Shown here: positions 52,319 through 61,393 of the stretch, piece after piece
How the letters are laid out: every line of letters begins with the position of its first letter
Position numbering within the stretch: the stretch's first letter is position 1
Origin: Amycolatopsis xylanica
GTDB lineage: Bacteria > Actinomycetota > Actinomycetes > Mycobacteriales > Pseudonocardiaceae
NCBI RefSeq assembly: GCF_900107045.1
Contig: NZ_FNON01000004.1
Coordinates: 248,001-312,000, forward strand
Direction of reading: 5' to 3'
Length of the DNA: 64,000 nucleotides
Notes under the pieces: generated by a model
Told to the model about the DNA's origin: nothing
Seen by the model: only the letters and a program-made list of their open reading frames with translations
Databases searched by the model: none
Position numbers and translations under genes: made by a program

Positions 52319-52795
52319 TCAGTTACGGCTTTCCTCGGACTCGGCGAGCTCGTCGTCGTTGTCCTCACGAGGCGCCTTGTACGGGTCGGCCTCGCCCGCG
52401 TGCTGGGCTTCGGCAGCGAGCCTGGCGACCTCGGCGTCGGCCTCGCGGGCCTTGGCCAGCAGGTCTTCGATCCGCTTGGCGTCCTCGGGGATGTTGTCGG
52501 TGACGAACGCCAGCGTCGGCGTGTACCGGACGCCGGTGCCCTGCCCGACCTTGGTGCGCAGCACGCCGCGGGCCGCCTCGAGCGCGGCGGCCGCGCCCGC
52601 GAGGTCGGGCACGGAGTCGAGCCGCTCACCGAGGACGGTGTAGTAGACGGTCGCATCGTGCAGGTCGGCGGTGATCTTCGTGTCGGTGATCGTCACGTGA
52701 TCGAGGCGCGGGTCCTTGATGTCATGCTCGATCGCGGACGCGACGATCTGCGAGATCCGCTTGGCGAGCTTGCGCGCGCGTGCCGGGTCGGCCAC
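52319..52795 (-). CDS. rbfA: Ribosome-binding factor A
   Basis: The 158-residue 30S maturation factor has a KH-like core: 'RARKLAKRISQIVASAIEHDIKDPRLDHVTITDTKITADLHDATVYYTVLG'. The C-terminal acidic tail (~125-158) is longer than in E. coli. It lies downstream of DUF503 in the nusA-infB block. Confidence 0.97.
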   Translation of the reverse strand: MADPARARKLAKRISQIVASAIEHDIKDPRLDHVTITDTKITADLHDATVYYTVLGERLDSVPDLAGAAAALEAARGVLRTKVGQGTGVRYTPTLAFVTDNIPEDAKRIEDLLAKAREADAEVARLAAEAQHAGEADPYKAPREDNDDELAESEESRN

Positions 52796-52826
52796 GACGC
52801 ACTCCTTTCTACGGCGAAAACTGGTT

Positions 52827-53120
52827 CTAGTCGTCCGGACCGATGAGCCTGCGGTGCGCGGAGAGCAGCTCGAACTCCGGCCTGCTCGCGATGAATCGCT
52901 CGCAGCTGTCGAGCACGTCCCGGACGTGTGCGCCGTCCGCCGCGACGACGGCGGCGCCGATCAGGGTGCGCCGGTGCAGATCGAGGTGGCCCGCTTCGGC
53001 CACCGAGACGTCGAAGCGCTTGCGCACCTCGGCGAGCACCGGTTTCACCACGGATCGCTTCTGCTTCAACGAATGGACATCGCCGAGCAGGATGTCGAGC
53101 TCGAGGGCTCCAACGAACAT
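52827..53120 (-). CDS. DUF503 family protein
   Basis: The 97-residue alpha/beta protein has 'LELDILLGDVHSLKQKRSVVKPVLAEVRKRFDVSVAE', the hallmark of DUF503 (YlxP), which lies next to infB-rbfA in many Gram-positives and is implicated in ribosome biogenesis. TACCCT (53127-53132, minus strand) lies six bases before the ATG, immediately after the infB terminator. DUF503-rbfA therefore probably has its own leaderless promoter. Confidence 0.93.
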   Translation of the reverse strand: MFVGALELDILLGDVHSLKQKRSVVKPVLAEVRKRFDVSVAEAGHLDLHRRTLIGAAVVAADGAHVRDVLDSCERFIASRPEFELLSAHRRLIGPDD

Positions 53121-53160
53121 GGCATCAGGGTAAATCAGTCGGACCGAAAATGATCTTTAT

Positions 53161-53202
53161 TAAAGGTCCGGCCGGGGAGGAAGCTTCCTCCCCGGCCGGA
53201 CC
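53161..53202 (-). terminator. infB terminator, 38-bp perfect palindrome
   Basis: Arms GGTCCGGCCGGGGAGGAAG and its exact complement span 53165-53202. On the minus strand TTTAATAAAG follows, a short U-run. It starts 8 bp after the infB stop. Confidence 0.9.
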
Positions 53203-53209
53203 GAACGCA

Positions 53210-56200
53210 CTACGCGCGCGGCTTCTCGCGCTGCTCGTACGTCTCGATGAGATCGCCGACCTTCAGGTCGCTGTAGTTGCCCAAGGTCAGACCACACTCG
53301 AAGCCCTCGCGGACCTCGGTGGCGTCGTCCTTGAACCGCTTGAGCGAGCTGATCGGCAGGTTCTCCGCGATCACGGTGCCGTCCCGCAGCAGACGCGCAC
53401 GCGCGTTGCGGCGGATTTCGCCCGAGACCACCATGCAACCGGCGATGGTGCCGATCTTCGACGACTTGAAGACGTCGCGGATCTCCGCCCGGCCGAGCTC
53501 GACCTCTTCGAACTCCGGCTTGAGCATGCCCTTGAGCGCGGCCTCGATCTCGTCGATCGCCTGGTAGATGACCGTGTAGTAGCGGACGTCGACGCCCTCG
53601 CGGTTGGCCCGCTCGGTCGCCTTGCCCTGCGCACGGACGTTGAAGCCCAGGACGATCGCGTCGGACGCGGTCGCCAGGTCGATGTCGGACTCGGTGACGC
53701 CACCGACACCGCGGTGGACGACGTTGAGTTCGACGTCGTCGCCGACCTCGAGCTGCATCAAGGACGCTTCCAGTGCCTCGACGGTACCGGAGTTGTCACC
53801 CTTGATGATCAGGTTGAGGGTGCTGGTCTCCTTCAGCGCGGCATCCAGGTCCTCGAGGCTGACGCGCTTGCGGCGCGAGGCGTTGAGGGCGTTGCGGGTG
53901 CGCGCCGAACGACGCTCGGCGATCTGGCGTGCCACGCGGTCCTCGTCGACGACGAGGAACGTGTCGCCCGCGCCCGGCACCGACGTGAAGCCGATGACCT
54001 GGACGGGACGCGAGGGCAGCGCCTCGGTGACGTCGTTGTTGTGCTCGTCGACCATCCGGCGGACCCGGCCGTACGCGTCACCGGCGACGACCGAGTCGCC
54101 GACGCGCAGCGTGCCGCGCTGGACCAGGACGGTGGCCACCGGGCCGCGGCCGCGGTCGAGGTGCGCCTCGATCGCGACACCCTGGGCCTCCATGTCCGGG
54201 TTGGCCCGGAGGTCCAGCGTGGCGTCGGCGGTGAGCAGGATCGCCTCGAGCAGGCCGTCGATGTTGATGCCCTGCTTCGCGGAGATCTCGACGAACATGG
54301 TGTCGCCACCGTATTCCTCGGCCACCAGGTTGTACTCGGTGAGCTGCTGCCGGATCTTGTCCGGGTTCGCGCCCTCCTTGTCGATCTTGTTGACCGCGAC
54401 CACGATCGGGGCCTTGGCGGCCTGCGCGTGGTTGATCGCCTCGACCGTCTGCGGCATGACGCCGTCGTCGGCCGCGACCACGATCACCGCGATGTCCGTG
54501 GAGTTGGCGCCACGGGCACGCATGGCGGTGAACGCCTCGTGACCCGGGGTGTCGATGAAGGTGATCAGGCGCGGGTTGCCCTCGAGCTCGGCCTCGATCT
54601 GGTAGGCGCCGATGTGCTGGGTGATGCCACCGGCTTCACCTTCACGCACCTTCGACTTCCGGATCGTGTCGAGCAGGCGGGTCTTACCGTGGTCGACGTG
54701 ACCCATGATGGTCACGACCGGCGGACGGACCCGCAGATCCTCTTCGTCACCCGCGTCGTCGCCGTAGGTGATGTCGAAGGTCTCGAGCAGCTCGCGGTCT
54801 TCTTCCTCCGGGCTGACGACCTGGACGACGTAGTTCATCTCGCCGCCGAGCAGCTCGAGGATGTCGTCCGACACGGACTGCGTCGCCGTGACCATCTCAC
54901 CGAGGTGGAAGAGCACCTGCACCAGCGAAGCCGGGTTGGCGTCGATCTTCTCGGCGAAGTCGGTCAGCGAGGCACCACGCGGCAGCCGGATCGTCTCGCC
55001 GGTGCCCTTGGGCAGGCGGACGCCGCCGACGCTGGGCGCCTGCATGTTGTCCATGTACTCCTGGCGCTTCTGCCGCTTCGACTTGCGGCCCTTGCGCGAG
55101 GGTCCACCGGGACGGCCGAAGGCACCAGCGGTGCCGCCGCGGCCACCGGGGCCACCACGACCGCCGCCGCCACCACGGAAGCCGCCGCCACCGGCGGGGG
55201 CGCCACCGCCACCACCGGGACCGCCGCCACCGGGACGGAAGCCGCCACCGCCACCGCCGCCACCACCGGGACGGAAGCCACCGCCGCCGCCACCGGGGCC
55301 GCCGCGAGCGCCGCCACCGGGGCCACCACGGGCACCGGCGCCGGGACCGCCACGCGGGGCGCCGCCGGGACCACCGCGACCGGCGGGTCCACCACCGGGA
55401 CGGGGAGCCGGACGGCCGGGCATCATGCCCGGGTTCGGGCGCGGGGGCATGTTGCCGGGCGTCGGCCGGTTGCCGCCACCCTGGCCACCGCCAGGACGCG
55501 GAGCCGGACGCTCACCGGCGCCGCCACCGGGACGCGGCGGACGGTCACCGGCGCCACCCTGCGACTGACCGGGTCCCGGACGGGGACCGGCCGGACGCGG
55601 GGCCGGAGCACCGGAACCGACACCGAACGGGTTGTTGCCGACCTTCGGCGTACGCGGGCCGGGCTTCGGGCCAGCGGGCTTGGGGCCCTGCGGCTTCGGC
55701 GGGACCACGGACGGCGTGGACGGAGCCGCGGACGCGGCAGCGGGCGCCTGTGCGGGCGGCTGCTGCGGAGCGGGCGGCTTCGGCGCGGCCGGAGCGGGCG
55801 TCGCCTTGGCCGCGGGAGCGGCGGGCTCTGCCTTGGCTACCGGTGCGGGCTCCTGGACGGGAGCGGGCGCCGGCGGCTTCGGGCCGGGACGCGGGCCGGG
55901 GCGCATGCCGCCGGGACGCGGGCCGGTCGATGCCGGGGCGGAAGGTGCCTGGGGTGCCGAGGGCGCGGCGGCGGCCGGAGCCGGGGTCGCCGGCTTGGCC
56001 GGGGCCGAGGGGGCACTCTTGGCTGGCGCGGCGGCAGGGGTGCCGTTGGACGCCGGTGCCGCGGGACGCGGCGGGGCAGGGGTCGGCTTCTTGCCGCCCT
56101 TGCTGGGGTACGCGTCGCGGAGGCGGCGGGCCACCGGGGCCTCGACCGTCGACGACGCGGACTTCACGAACTCACCCTGCTCTTTGAGCTTGGCGAGAAC

Positions 56201-56260
56201 TTCCTTGCTGGTGACTCCGAGCTCTTTCGCGAGCTCATGTACGCGGGCCTTGCCTGGCAC
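53210..56260 (-). CDS. infB: Translation initiation factor IF-2
   Basis: The ~1016-residue GTPase brings initiator tRNA to the 30S subunit. The N-terminal IF2N ('VHELAKELGVTSKEVLAKLKEQG') is followed by a long Ala/Pro then Gly/Arg-rich linker (~50-395) with dense GGGG-type repeats, then the G domain (GHVDHGKT, DTPGHEAF, NKID) and two beta-barrels. The low-complexity linker is typical of actinobacteria. GTG 56260 is chosen because GAGGAG lies four bases upstream; a GTG at 56272 would overlap that site. Confidence 0.97.
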   Translation of the reverse strand: MPGKARVHELAKELGVTSKEVLAKLKEQGEFVKSASSTVEAPVARRLRDAYPSKGGKKPTPAPPRPAAPASNGTPAAAPAKSAPSAPAKPATPAPAAAAPSAPQAPSAPASTGPRPGGMRPGPRPGPKPPAPAPVQEPAPVAKAEPAAPAAKATPAPAAPKPPAPQQPPAQAPAAASAAPSTPSVVPPKPQGPKPAGPKPGPRTPKVGNNPFGVGSGAPAPRPAGPRPGPGQSQGGAGDRPPRPGGGAGERPAPRPGGGQGGGNRPTPGNMPPRPNPGMMPGRPAPRPGGGPAGRGGPGGAPRGGPGAGARGGPGGGARGGPGGGGGGFRPGGGGGGGGGFRPGGGGPGGGGGAPAGGGGFRGGGGGRGGPGGRGGTAGAFGRPGGPSRKGRKSKRQKRQEYMDNMQAPSVGGVRLPKGTGETIRLPRGASLTDFAEKIDANPASLVQVLFHLGEMVTATQSVSDDILELLGGEMNYVVQVVSPEEEDRELLETFDITYGDDAGDEEDLRVRPPVVTIMGHVDHGKTRLLDTIRKSKVREGEAGGITQHIGAYQIEAELEGNPRLITFIDTPGHEAFTAMRARGANSTDIAVIVVAADDGVMPQTVEAINHAQAAKAPIVVAVNKIDKEGANPDKIRQQLTEYNLVAEEYGGDTMFVEISAKQGINIDGLLEAILLTADATLDLRANPDMEAQGVAIEAHLDRGRGPVATVLVQRGTLRVGDSVVAGDAYGRVRRMVDEHNNDVTEALPSRPVQVIGFTSVPGAGDTFLVVDEDRVARQIAERRSARTRNALNASRRKRVSLEDLDAALKETSTLNLIIKGDNSGTVEALEASLMQLEVGDDVELNVVHRGVGGVTESDIDLATASDAIVLGFNVRAQGKATERANREGVDVRYYTVIYQAIDEIEAALKGMLKPEFEEVELGRAEIRDVFKSSKIGTIAGCMVVSGEIRRNARARLLRDGTVIAENLPISSLKRFKDDATEVREGFECGLTLGNYSDLKVGDLIETYEQREKPRA

Positions 56261-56345
56261 AGCTCTCCTCACTGGGGAGGCCGGCGGCAGACCCGTCGAC
56301 CTCGTCCTATTGTCGCGCGTTCATGGCTTCAGCTTCACGGCTGAC

Positions 56346-56732
56346 TCATGACGGGTCGACCTGCTTCCTTGATTCCTGATGGACTCGGGGCTGTCCCTCG
56401 TCCGCACTCAACGCGGCTAACCGCGCGAAATGGTCTCGCACGCCGCTGGCGTCCAGCGCCCCGGTGACCTTGAGGGCCCTCGGGAACGCCCGGCGACGTT
56501 CGGCTTTCGTCAGGCAGTCCTGCTCGGGGTGCAGCCACGCACCCCGGCCAGGCAGCCGCCGACGTTCGTCGACGACCAGCCGTCCGTCCGCCGCGATCAC
56601 TCGCAGCAACTCGCCGGCTTCACACCGCTTGCGGCATCCCACACATGTCCGCACCGGACTGTCCCGGAGCTGGGGGTGTGCGGCAGGCCGCGCGAGGTGA
56701 ACCACTAGTGAGTCTAGCCCGTCGACCTTCAC
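56346..56732 (-). CDS. ylxR: YlxR (DUF448) RNA-binding protein
   Basis: The 128-residue protein has 'PVRTCVGCRKRCEAGELLRVIAADGRLVVDERRRLPGRGAWLHPEQDCL', the YlxR signature with a C-x-x-C pair and basic RNA-binding surface. YlxR binds nucleic acid and has been linked to RNase P in Bacillus. GTG 56732 overlaps the nusA stop (GTGA). An internal GTG at 56705 following TAGACT is an alternative start. It lies between nusA and infB as in most bacteria. Confidence 0.93.
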   Translation of the reverse strand: MKVDGLDSLVVHLARPAAHPQLRDSPVRTCVGCRKRCEAGELLRVIAADGRLVVDERRRLPGRGAWLHPEQDCLTKAERRRAFPRALKVTGALDASGVRDHFARLAALSADEGQPRVHQESRKQVDPS

Positions 56733-57790
56733 TCAGCCGAACCGGTTACCGCCGCGCGCCGTCCCTGATCGGGGTGGCCTTCGTCACCCTCGTCCTGGGA
56801 GCCTTCCGCGTCCGGCGCGGCCGCGTCGCTGCGGATGTCGATCCGCCAGCCGGTCAGCCTCGCGGCGAGCCGCGCGTTCTGGCCTTCCTTGCCGATGGCC
56901 AGCGAAAGCTGGAAGTCCGGCACGACCACCCTGGCCGTCTTCGCCCGCTCGTCGATCACCCGGACAGACACAACCTTCGCGGGCGACAAAGCATTCCCGA
57001 CGAAACGCGCGGGGTCCTCGGAGTAGTCGATGATGTCGATCTTCTCGCCGGCGAGCTCGCTCATCACGTTGCGGACACGGGCGCCGACGGGCCCGATGCA
57101 GGCGCCCTTCGCGTTGACGCCGGGGACCTTCGAGTGGACGGCGATCTTGGACCGGTGGCCCGCCTCGCGCGCCACCGCGGCGATCTCGACGGTGCCGTCG
57201 GCGATCTCCGGGACCTCGAGCGCGAACAGTTTGCGCACCAGATTGGGATGCGTCCGTGACAAGGTGATCTGCGGGCCGCGGTTGCCGCGCGAGACGCCGA
57301 CCACGTAGGCCTTGATCCGGCTGCCGTGCTCATAGGACTCGCCGGGCACCTGCTCGGCCGACGGCAGCACGCCCTCGACCTCGCCGACCTGGATGACGAC
57401 CATGCCGCGGGCGTTGGCGCGGGCGTCACGCTGGATCACCCCGGCGATGATCTCGCCCTCCTTGGCCGCGAACTCGCCGAAGGTGCGCTCGTGCTCGGCG
57501 TCGCGCAGGCGCTGCAGGATGACCTGCCGCGCGGTGGTGGCCGCGATCCGGCCGAAGCCCTCGGGGGTGTCGTCCCACTCCTCCGCGACCTCACCGGTCT
57601 CGTCGAAGGTGCGGGCCAGCACACGGACCAGGCCGCTCTTGCGGTCGATGTCGATCTTGGCGTGGGGCTGGTGGCCCTCGGTGTGCTTGTACGCGGTCAG
57701 CAGCGCGGTCTCGATGGCGTCGATGACCGTTTCGAAGGGGATGTCCTTGTCCCGCTCGATCGCACGCAGCGCGGCGATGTCGACGTTCAC
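56729..57790 (-). CDS. nusA: Transcription termination/antitermination factor NusA
   Basis: The 353-residue protein has an N-terminal RNA-polymerase-binding domain ('DIAALRAIERDKDIPFETVIDAIETALLTAYK'), an S1 domain (~110-180) and two KH domains ('GACIGPVGARVRNVMSELAGEKIDIIDY', 'LAIGKEGQNARLAARLTGWRIDI'). It lacks the C-terminal repeats of enterobacteria, as usual in this phylum. The GTG overlaps the rimP stop by 4 bp. Confidence 0.97.
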   Translation of the reverse strand: MNVDIAALRAIERDKDIPFETVIDAIETALLTAYKHTEGHQPHAKIDIDRKSGLVRVLARTFDETGEVAEEWDDTPEGFGRIAATTARQVILQRLRDAEHERTFGEFAAKEGEIIAGVIQRDARANARGMVVIQVGEVEGVLPSAEQVPGESYEHGSRIKAYVVGVSRGNRGPQITLSRTHPNLVRKLFALEVPEIADGTVEIAAVAREAGHRSKIAVHSKVPGVNAKGACIGPVGARVRNVMSELAGEKIDIIDYSEDPARFVGNALSPAKVVSVRVIDERAKTARVVVPDFQLSLAIGKEGQNARLAARLTGWRIDIRSDAAAPDAEGSQDEGDEGHPDQGRRAAVTGSAE

Positions 57791-58329
57791 TTCGGCTCCT
57801 CCTTCGCCCCGGTCTCAGCGGCGTCGATCATGCCGGAAGCGTCCGCTTCCAGAAGTTTCAGGTCTTCAACGGGCGGCTGCTTGAATTCGATCTCGACCAC
57901 CGCCTTGGCGACGTGCGCGTACGCGACGTCACGGAGCTTGCCGTCGACGAGCAGGCGGGCGGACTCCTCGGTGGAGTGGCCGACCCGGCCGATGAACTCG
58001 GCGCCTTCCTTGGGGGTCACCTTGACCAGGCGGAACTTCGCCCGGCGCCAGTGCCGCGGCCGCGCGAGCGGGCGGTCGAGGCCGGGCGAGGTGACCTCGA
58101 GGGTGTACGCGCTGGCCAGCACGTGCTCGTTCTCGTCGAGCGCGGCCGACACCGCGCGGCTGATCTCGGCGACCTCGTCCAAGCCCACCCCGTCGTCGCC
58201 GTCGACGACGACCTTGACCAGCTGACGGCGGCCGGCTTGCTGGACCTCGAACGAGTCGAGGTCGAAGCCCGCGGCCGTGACGGCTTGGGCCACTATCGGC
58301 TCCAGCCGGCCGGCGAGTTCGTTGGGCAC
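57787..58329 (-). CDS. rimP: Ribosome maturation factor RimP
   Basis: The 180-residue two-domain 30S assembly factor has 'GLDEVAEISRAVSAALDE' and 'YTLEVTSPGLDRPL', both family hallmarks. GTG 58329 is preceded by AGGAGAG. It heads the rimP-nusA-ylxR-infB operon, with 4-bp overlaps through ylxR. Confidence 0.96.
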   Translation of the reverse strand: MPNELAGRLEPIVAQAVTAAGFDLDSFEVQQAGRRQLVKVVVDGDDGVGLDEVAEISRAVSAALDENEHVLASAYTLEVTSPGLDRPLARPRHWRRAKFRLVKVTPKEGAEFIGRVGHSTEESARLLVDGKLRDVAYAHVAKAVVEIEFKQPPVEDLKLLEADASGMIDAAETGAKEEPK

Positions 58330-58440
58330 GTGGAGCTCTCCTGTTCACCGATGGTCACGTAGGTCGTCAAGCTTATCCGGTAGGTGTTTACGAACGTGTT
58401 AGCGGCGGGGCGTCGGCGTCTACTGGCAGGATGGGTCGGC

Positions 58441-59340
58441 GTGACCGGTAGATCGAGTGAGCTCAGCAGGCGACTGCTCCTGCGTTCGGCGTTGCTGGCG
58501 GTGCCTCTCGTGGCGGCGTGCGGCCCCGGGTACGCGGATGCCCCCGACCCGTTGGTCCCGCTGCTCGAGCAGGCCAAGGCCGACGCGGCGGCCGCGCAGG
58601 CACTGGCCTCGGAGGACGAGGCGGCCAAGGAGGTCGCCACGGCCCGCGAGGCGCACGCCCGCGCCCTCCAGTCCGAAGTGGACCGCCTCAACCGCCCCAA
58701 GTCCGCGGTCACGCCCGTGACCGCCCCCGAGGGCATGGCGGGCCTCAAGCAGCGCCTGGCCACCGCCCGTGCGCAGGCTGCCCAGCTCCTGCCGACGGAG
58801 AGCCGCTTCCGCGCTGGCATCCTGGCCTCGATCATCGCCGACTGCGCGGCACTGCAGAAGCTCAAGCCGTCCGCGCTCGGCCCCGGCGACGACGCGGCCC
58901 CGTTGACCACGGCCGAAGCGGGCAAGGACACGATCGACGCGCTGCAGCAGGCACTGGCCGCCGAGCACGCCGCGATCTGGGTGTACGGGCTGGTCAGCGC
59001 GTTCCTCCCGGGTGACTTCAGCAAGGCGGTGGCGGAGGGCTCCGCCGACCACGTCAAGCGCCGTGACTTCTGCGAGCGCACGCTCACCGCCGCTGGCGCG
59101 GCCCCGCGCGGTCCCGAAGCCGCCTACGTCCCGCCGAAGCCGGTGACCGACCAGGCCTCGGCGATGGCCGTGGTCGCCTCGGCCGAGGGCGACGTGGCGA
59201 GCGCGTGGCGTTCGGTGGTCGAGCACTCGGACGGTGCCATGCGCGACACCGCGACCCAGGCCCTCGTCACGGCCTCGCGCCGGGGCACCCCCTGGCGCGC
59301 CCAGTCGGGCCTGAAGCCCGCCGCCCTCCTGGTCTCGTGA
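58441..59340 (+). CDS. DUF4439 ferritin-like lipoprotein
   Basis: The 299-residue exported protein starts with 'SRRLLLRSALLAVPLVAAC' (twin Arg and lipobox Cys) and ends in a four-helix ferritin-like DUF4439 domain ('LAAEHAAIWVYGLVSAFL', 'KRRDFCERTL'). The middle is an Ala/Arg coiled-coil-like stretch (~45-120). The mycobacterial homologue also diverges from rimP, so the pairing is conserved. Metal binding is suggested by the fold, but ligand residues are not certain. A 22-bp-stem hairpin follows. Confidence 0.88.
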   Translation: MTGRSSELSRRLLLRSALLAVPLVAACGPGYADAPDPLVPLLEQAKADAAAAQALASEDEAAKEVATAREAHARALQSEVDRLNRPKSAVTPVTAPEGMAGLKQRLATARAQAAQLLPTESRFRAGILASIIADCAALQKLKPSALGPGDDAAPLTTAEAGKDTIDALQQALAAEHAAIWVYGLVSAFLPGDFSKAVAEGSADHVKRRDFCERTLTAAGAAPRGPEAAYVPPKPVTDQASAMAVVASAEGDVASAWRSVVEHSDGAMRDTATQALVTASRRGTPWRAQSGLKPAALLVS

Positions 59341-59342
59341 GT

Positions 59343-59401
59343 GAAAGCCCGAAAGCCACTTTCGCCAGGTCTCATCTGACGAAAGTGGCTTTCGGGCTTT
59401 C
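59343..59401. terminator. 22-bp-stem hairpin between convergent genes
   Basis: Arms at 59343-59364 and 59380-59401 pair perfectly (GAAAGCCCG... / ...CGGGCTTTC) around a 15-nt loop. It lies 2 bp after the DUF4439 stop and 5 bp beyond the stop of the minus-strand gene, so it can serve both. TCGTGAGTG just before it equals the outer arm of the 46-bp element. Confidence 0.8.
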
Positions 59402-59406
59402 GTGAC

Positions 59407-60012
59407 CTACTGGCGGAGGGTGCCCGCGAGTCTCAGTGCGTCGGTGGTGATGCGCTTGAGGAGCGGGTCGTCCTTGTGGCCGTCGAAGAAGTCGGCCATC
59501 ACGATGGCGACCTCGTTGCCGGTCACGTGCGAGTCGTACTTGGCCTTGTAGACCTTGGGCGCGTTGGGGATCTTGGCCGTGCCGTCCTTGACGAGGTCGT
59601 CGACGTTGCCGGTGCCGTCGCGGTCGGTGAGCTTCTTGAGCTCCTGCGCCTGTTCGCCGTCGGGCATGGTGACCAGCACGACCGAGACCAACGCCTTCGC
59701 GCCGCCCGCGGTGGTCGTGTACAGCGCGCGCGAAAGCCGGGTGCACATGTGCTCGGCGAAGAACTCCTTGGTCTTCGAGTACGAGTGCGCCTCACAGTCG
59801 GTCGCCACCTGCGGGCTTTCCGCGACGGCGAACTGGAATTCGCCGGCGGACTTGCCGGGCGGCTCGGCCACCGGCTCCGCCGGCTCGTGCCGGATCAGCC
59901 ACCAGACCAACCCCGACACCAACGCGATCCCGACCAGTCCCGCCCCCTTGAGGACCGGGCTGACCGGGCTTTTCGCGGGCTCGACCCGCCTCAGCGGAGC
60001 CGTGTCGCCCAT
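59407..60012 (-). CDS. Single-pass membrane protein of unknown function
   Basis: The ~201-residue protein has a short cytoplasmic start, one helix ('GAGLVGIALVSGLVWWLI', ~22-39) and an extracellular alpha/beta domain with two Cys ('VATDCEAHSYSKTKEFFAEHMCTRLSRALY'). No family with known function was recognised. ATG 60012 is preferred over the longer frame to 60090, which lies mostly in the neighbouring gene. Confidence 0.72.
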   Translation of the reverse strand: MGDTAPLRRVEPAKSPVSPVLKGAGLVGIALVSGLVWWLIRHEPAEPVAEPPGKSAGEFQFAVAESPQVATDCEAHSYSKTKEFFAEHMCTRLSRALYTTTAGGAKALVSVVLVTMPDGEQAQELKKLTDRDGTGNVDDLVKDGTAKIPNAPKVYKAKYDSHVTGNEVAIVMADFFDGHKDDPLLKRITTDALRLAGTLRQ

Positions 60013-60058
60013 CCCGGGCGAAAAAGGTGCACCAACCACGGGTCCACACGGTAGTTCG

Positions 60059-61090
60059 TCACCCGATGGCGTGCAGAACCCGCTCCACATCCCCGAGGTC
60101 GTTGTACAGATGGAAGCCGACCCGTACCTTGCCCGCGCGCACGCTCGCGACCACCCCCGCCTCGGCGAACCGGGCCGCGTCGCCGTCGAGCGCGAGGATC
60201 GCCGTGCCCCGCTCCGGCAGCCCGAGCTTGGTCAGCAGCGTGTCGGCGAGCCCGACGTTGTGCGCCCGCACCGCCGCCAGGTCCAAAGAGGCCAGATAGG
60301 GCAACGCGACCGCGGCCCCGACCTGCGCGAACCACACCGGCGAAAGATCGAAAGCCCGCGCGTCCCCGGCCAGCCGCAACGGAAGCCCGTAGACGGACTG
60401 CCAAGGATCCTCACCCGCGTACCAGTTGGCGTTCACGGGCAACGTCCGCTCGTGCACCCGCGGGTGCACGGACAGCCACGCGGAACCCCTGGGAGACAAC
60501 AGGAACTTGTACCCGGCGCCGACCACCCAGTCCGCCCAGCCCAGGTCGAGCGGCAGCCAGCCGAGCGCCTGCGTGGCGTCGAGCAGCACGCTCGCGCCCG
60601 TGGCTTCGGCCGCCTCGCGCAGCTTCTCGAGATCGACGATCGCGCCATCGGCCGACTGGACGACGCTGACGGCGACAAGGTCGTAGCCGTCGACCTTGCC
60701 CGGCAACTCCGCCAAGTCCACTTCGGTCACCGTGACGCCTCGATGCGCCTGAGCGGCGAACGGGAACGTGACGCTCGTGAAGTCCCCCTTGGCCACAAGC
60801 ACTTTCGCGTCGTCCTTGAGCCCGGACGCGACGTTGGCGATGAGCTGCGCGACGGAGACCCCGCTCGCGACCCACTCCCCCGGCACCCCGACGAGCTGCC
60901 CGAACGCCGCACGGGCGACGGCGACGGCTTCGTCGAAGTCCGGCGGCTTGGTCTCGCCCCGGCTCCAGCGCGCGACGGTCTCGGCGACCGCTTCGGCCAC
61001 GTGGGCAGGCGGGATGCCGATGCTGGGGCTGTTGAGATATCCGGCGGGGACGGCGAACTCGGCTCCGAAAGCACTGCGGGTACTCGTCAT
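60059..61090 (-). CDS. Class V aminotransferase-fold PLP enzyme
   Basis: The 343-residue PLP-dependent enzyme has cofactor Lys195 in 'GAGYKFLLSPRG' and the 'LLDATQALGWLPLD' loop (Asp171, Gln174). The fold covers cysteine desulfurases, kynureninases and EgtE-type lyases, so the reaction is not fixed by sequence alone. GATGCT then GGAGGC precede the ATG. It diverges from the 67-aa/DUF6879/Xre triad. Confidence 0.88.
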   Translation of the reverse strand: MTSTRSAFGAEFAVPAGYLNSPSIGIPPAHVAEAVAETVARWSRGETKPPDFDEAVAVARAAFGQLVGVPGEWVASGVSVAQLIANVASGLKDDAKVLVAKGDFTSVTFPFAAQAHRGVTVTEVDLAELPGKVDGYDLVAVSVVQSADGAIVDLEKLREAAEATGASVLLDATQALGWLPLDLGWADWVVGAGYKFLLSPRGSAWLSVHPRVHERTLPVNANWYAGEDPWQSVYGLPLRLAGDARAFDLSPVWFAQVGAAVALPYLASLDLAAVRAHNVGLADTLLTKLGLPERGTAILALDGDAARFAEAGVVASVRAGKVRVGFHLYNDLGDVERVLHAIG

Positions 61091-61126
61091 GCCTCCAGCA
61101 TCCCGGAACGCGCCACCGGTTTATGC

Positions 61127-61154
61127 GAATGCGCGACTGGAGTAGGCCAGTCGC
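61127..61154 (+). promoter_or_regulatory. Motif GAATGCGCGACTG with inverted repeat before the triad
   Basis: GAATGCGCGACTG (61127-61139) runs into GCGACTGG-agtagg-CCAGTCGC (61133-61154). A 12/13 match, GAATGGGCGACTG, lies at 62724-62736 just after the triad. Both are candidate sites for the Xre regulator. Confidence 0.6.
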
Positions 61155-61189
61155 TTGCCCCGGCACCACCACGTGGCGAGACTGCGACC

Positions 61190-61393
61190 ATGGAGCTACG
61201 CAGAGTATCTGACGAGTGCGAGACCACCGATTGCCCAGCCGTCTATTTGTCCGATCGCGGAACCGCCGTCTTTCAAGGGGCTACGGTGACCACGGCGCGC
61301 GGACTCCGGCTCGGGCCAGGAGAACAAGCCGTGGAACTGCCACTGGAGGTGCTGCGAAGCGCGCTCTCGGAACTACAGAAAGGCTTGGCGTGA
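61190..61393 (+). CDS. 67-residue protein of an Xre/DUF6879 triad
   Basis: The small acidic protein (MELRRVSDECETTDCPAVYLSD...) has two Cys in the first 15 residues and a short beta-rich middle. No known domain is clear; by position it replaces the DUF397 protein usually found with Scr1-type regulators. It is coupled by GTGA (61390-61393) to the DUF6879 gene. It might be a partner, inhibitor or toxin/antitoxin component. Confidence 0.7.
   Translation: MELRRVSDECETTDCPAVYLSDRGTAVFQGATVTTARGLRLGPGEQAVELPLEVLRSALSELQKGLA

Noticed and set aside
52928..56344. A 1138-residue plus-strand open frame opposite infB
   Set aside because: It is antisense to IF-2; its composition is the mirror of the Gly-rich linker and of high-GC codon bias, with no recognisable domain or ribosome site.
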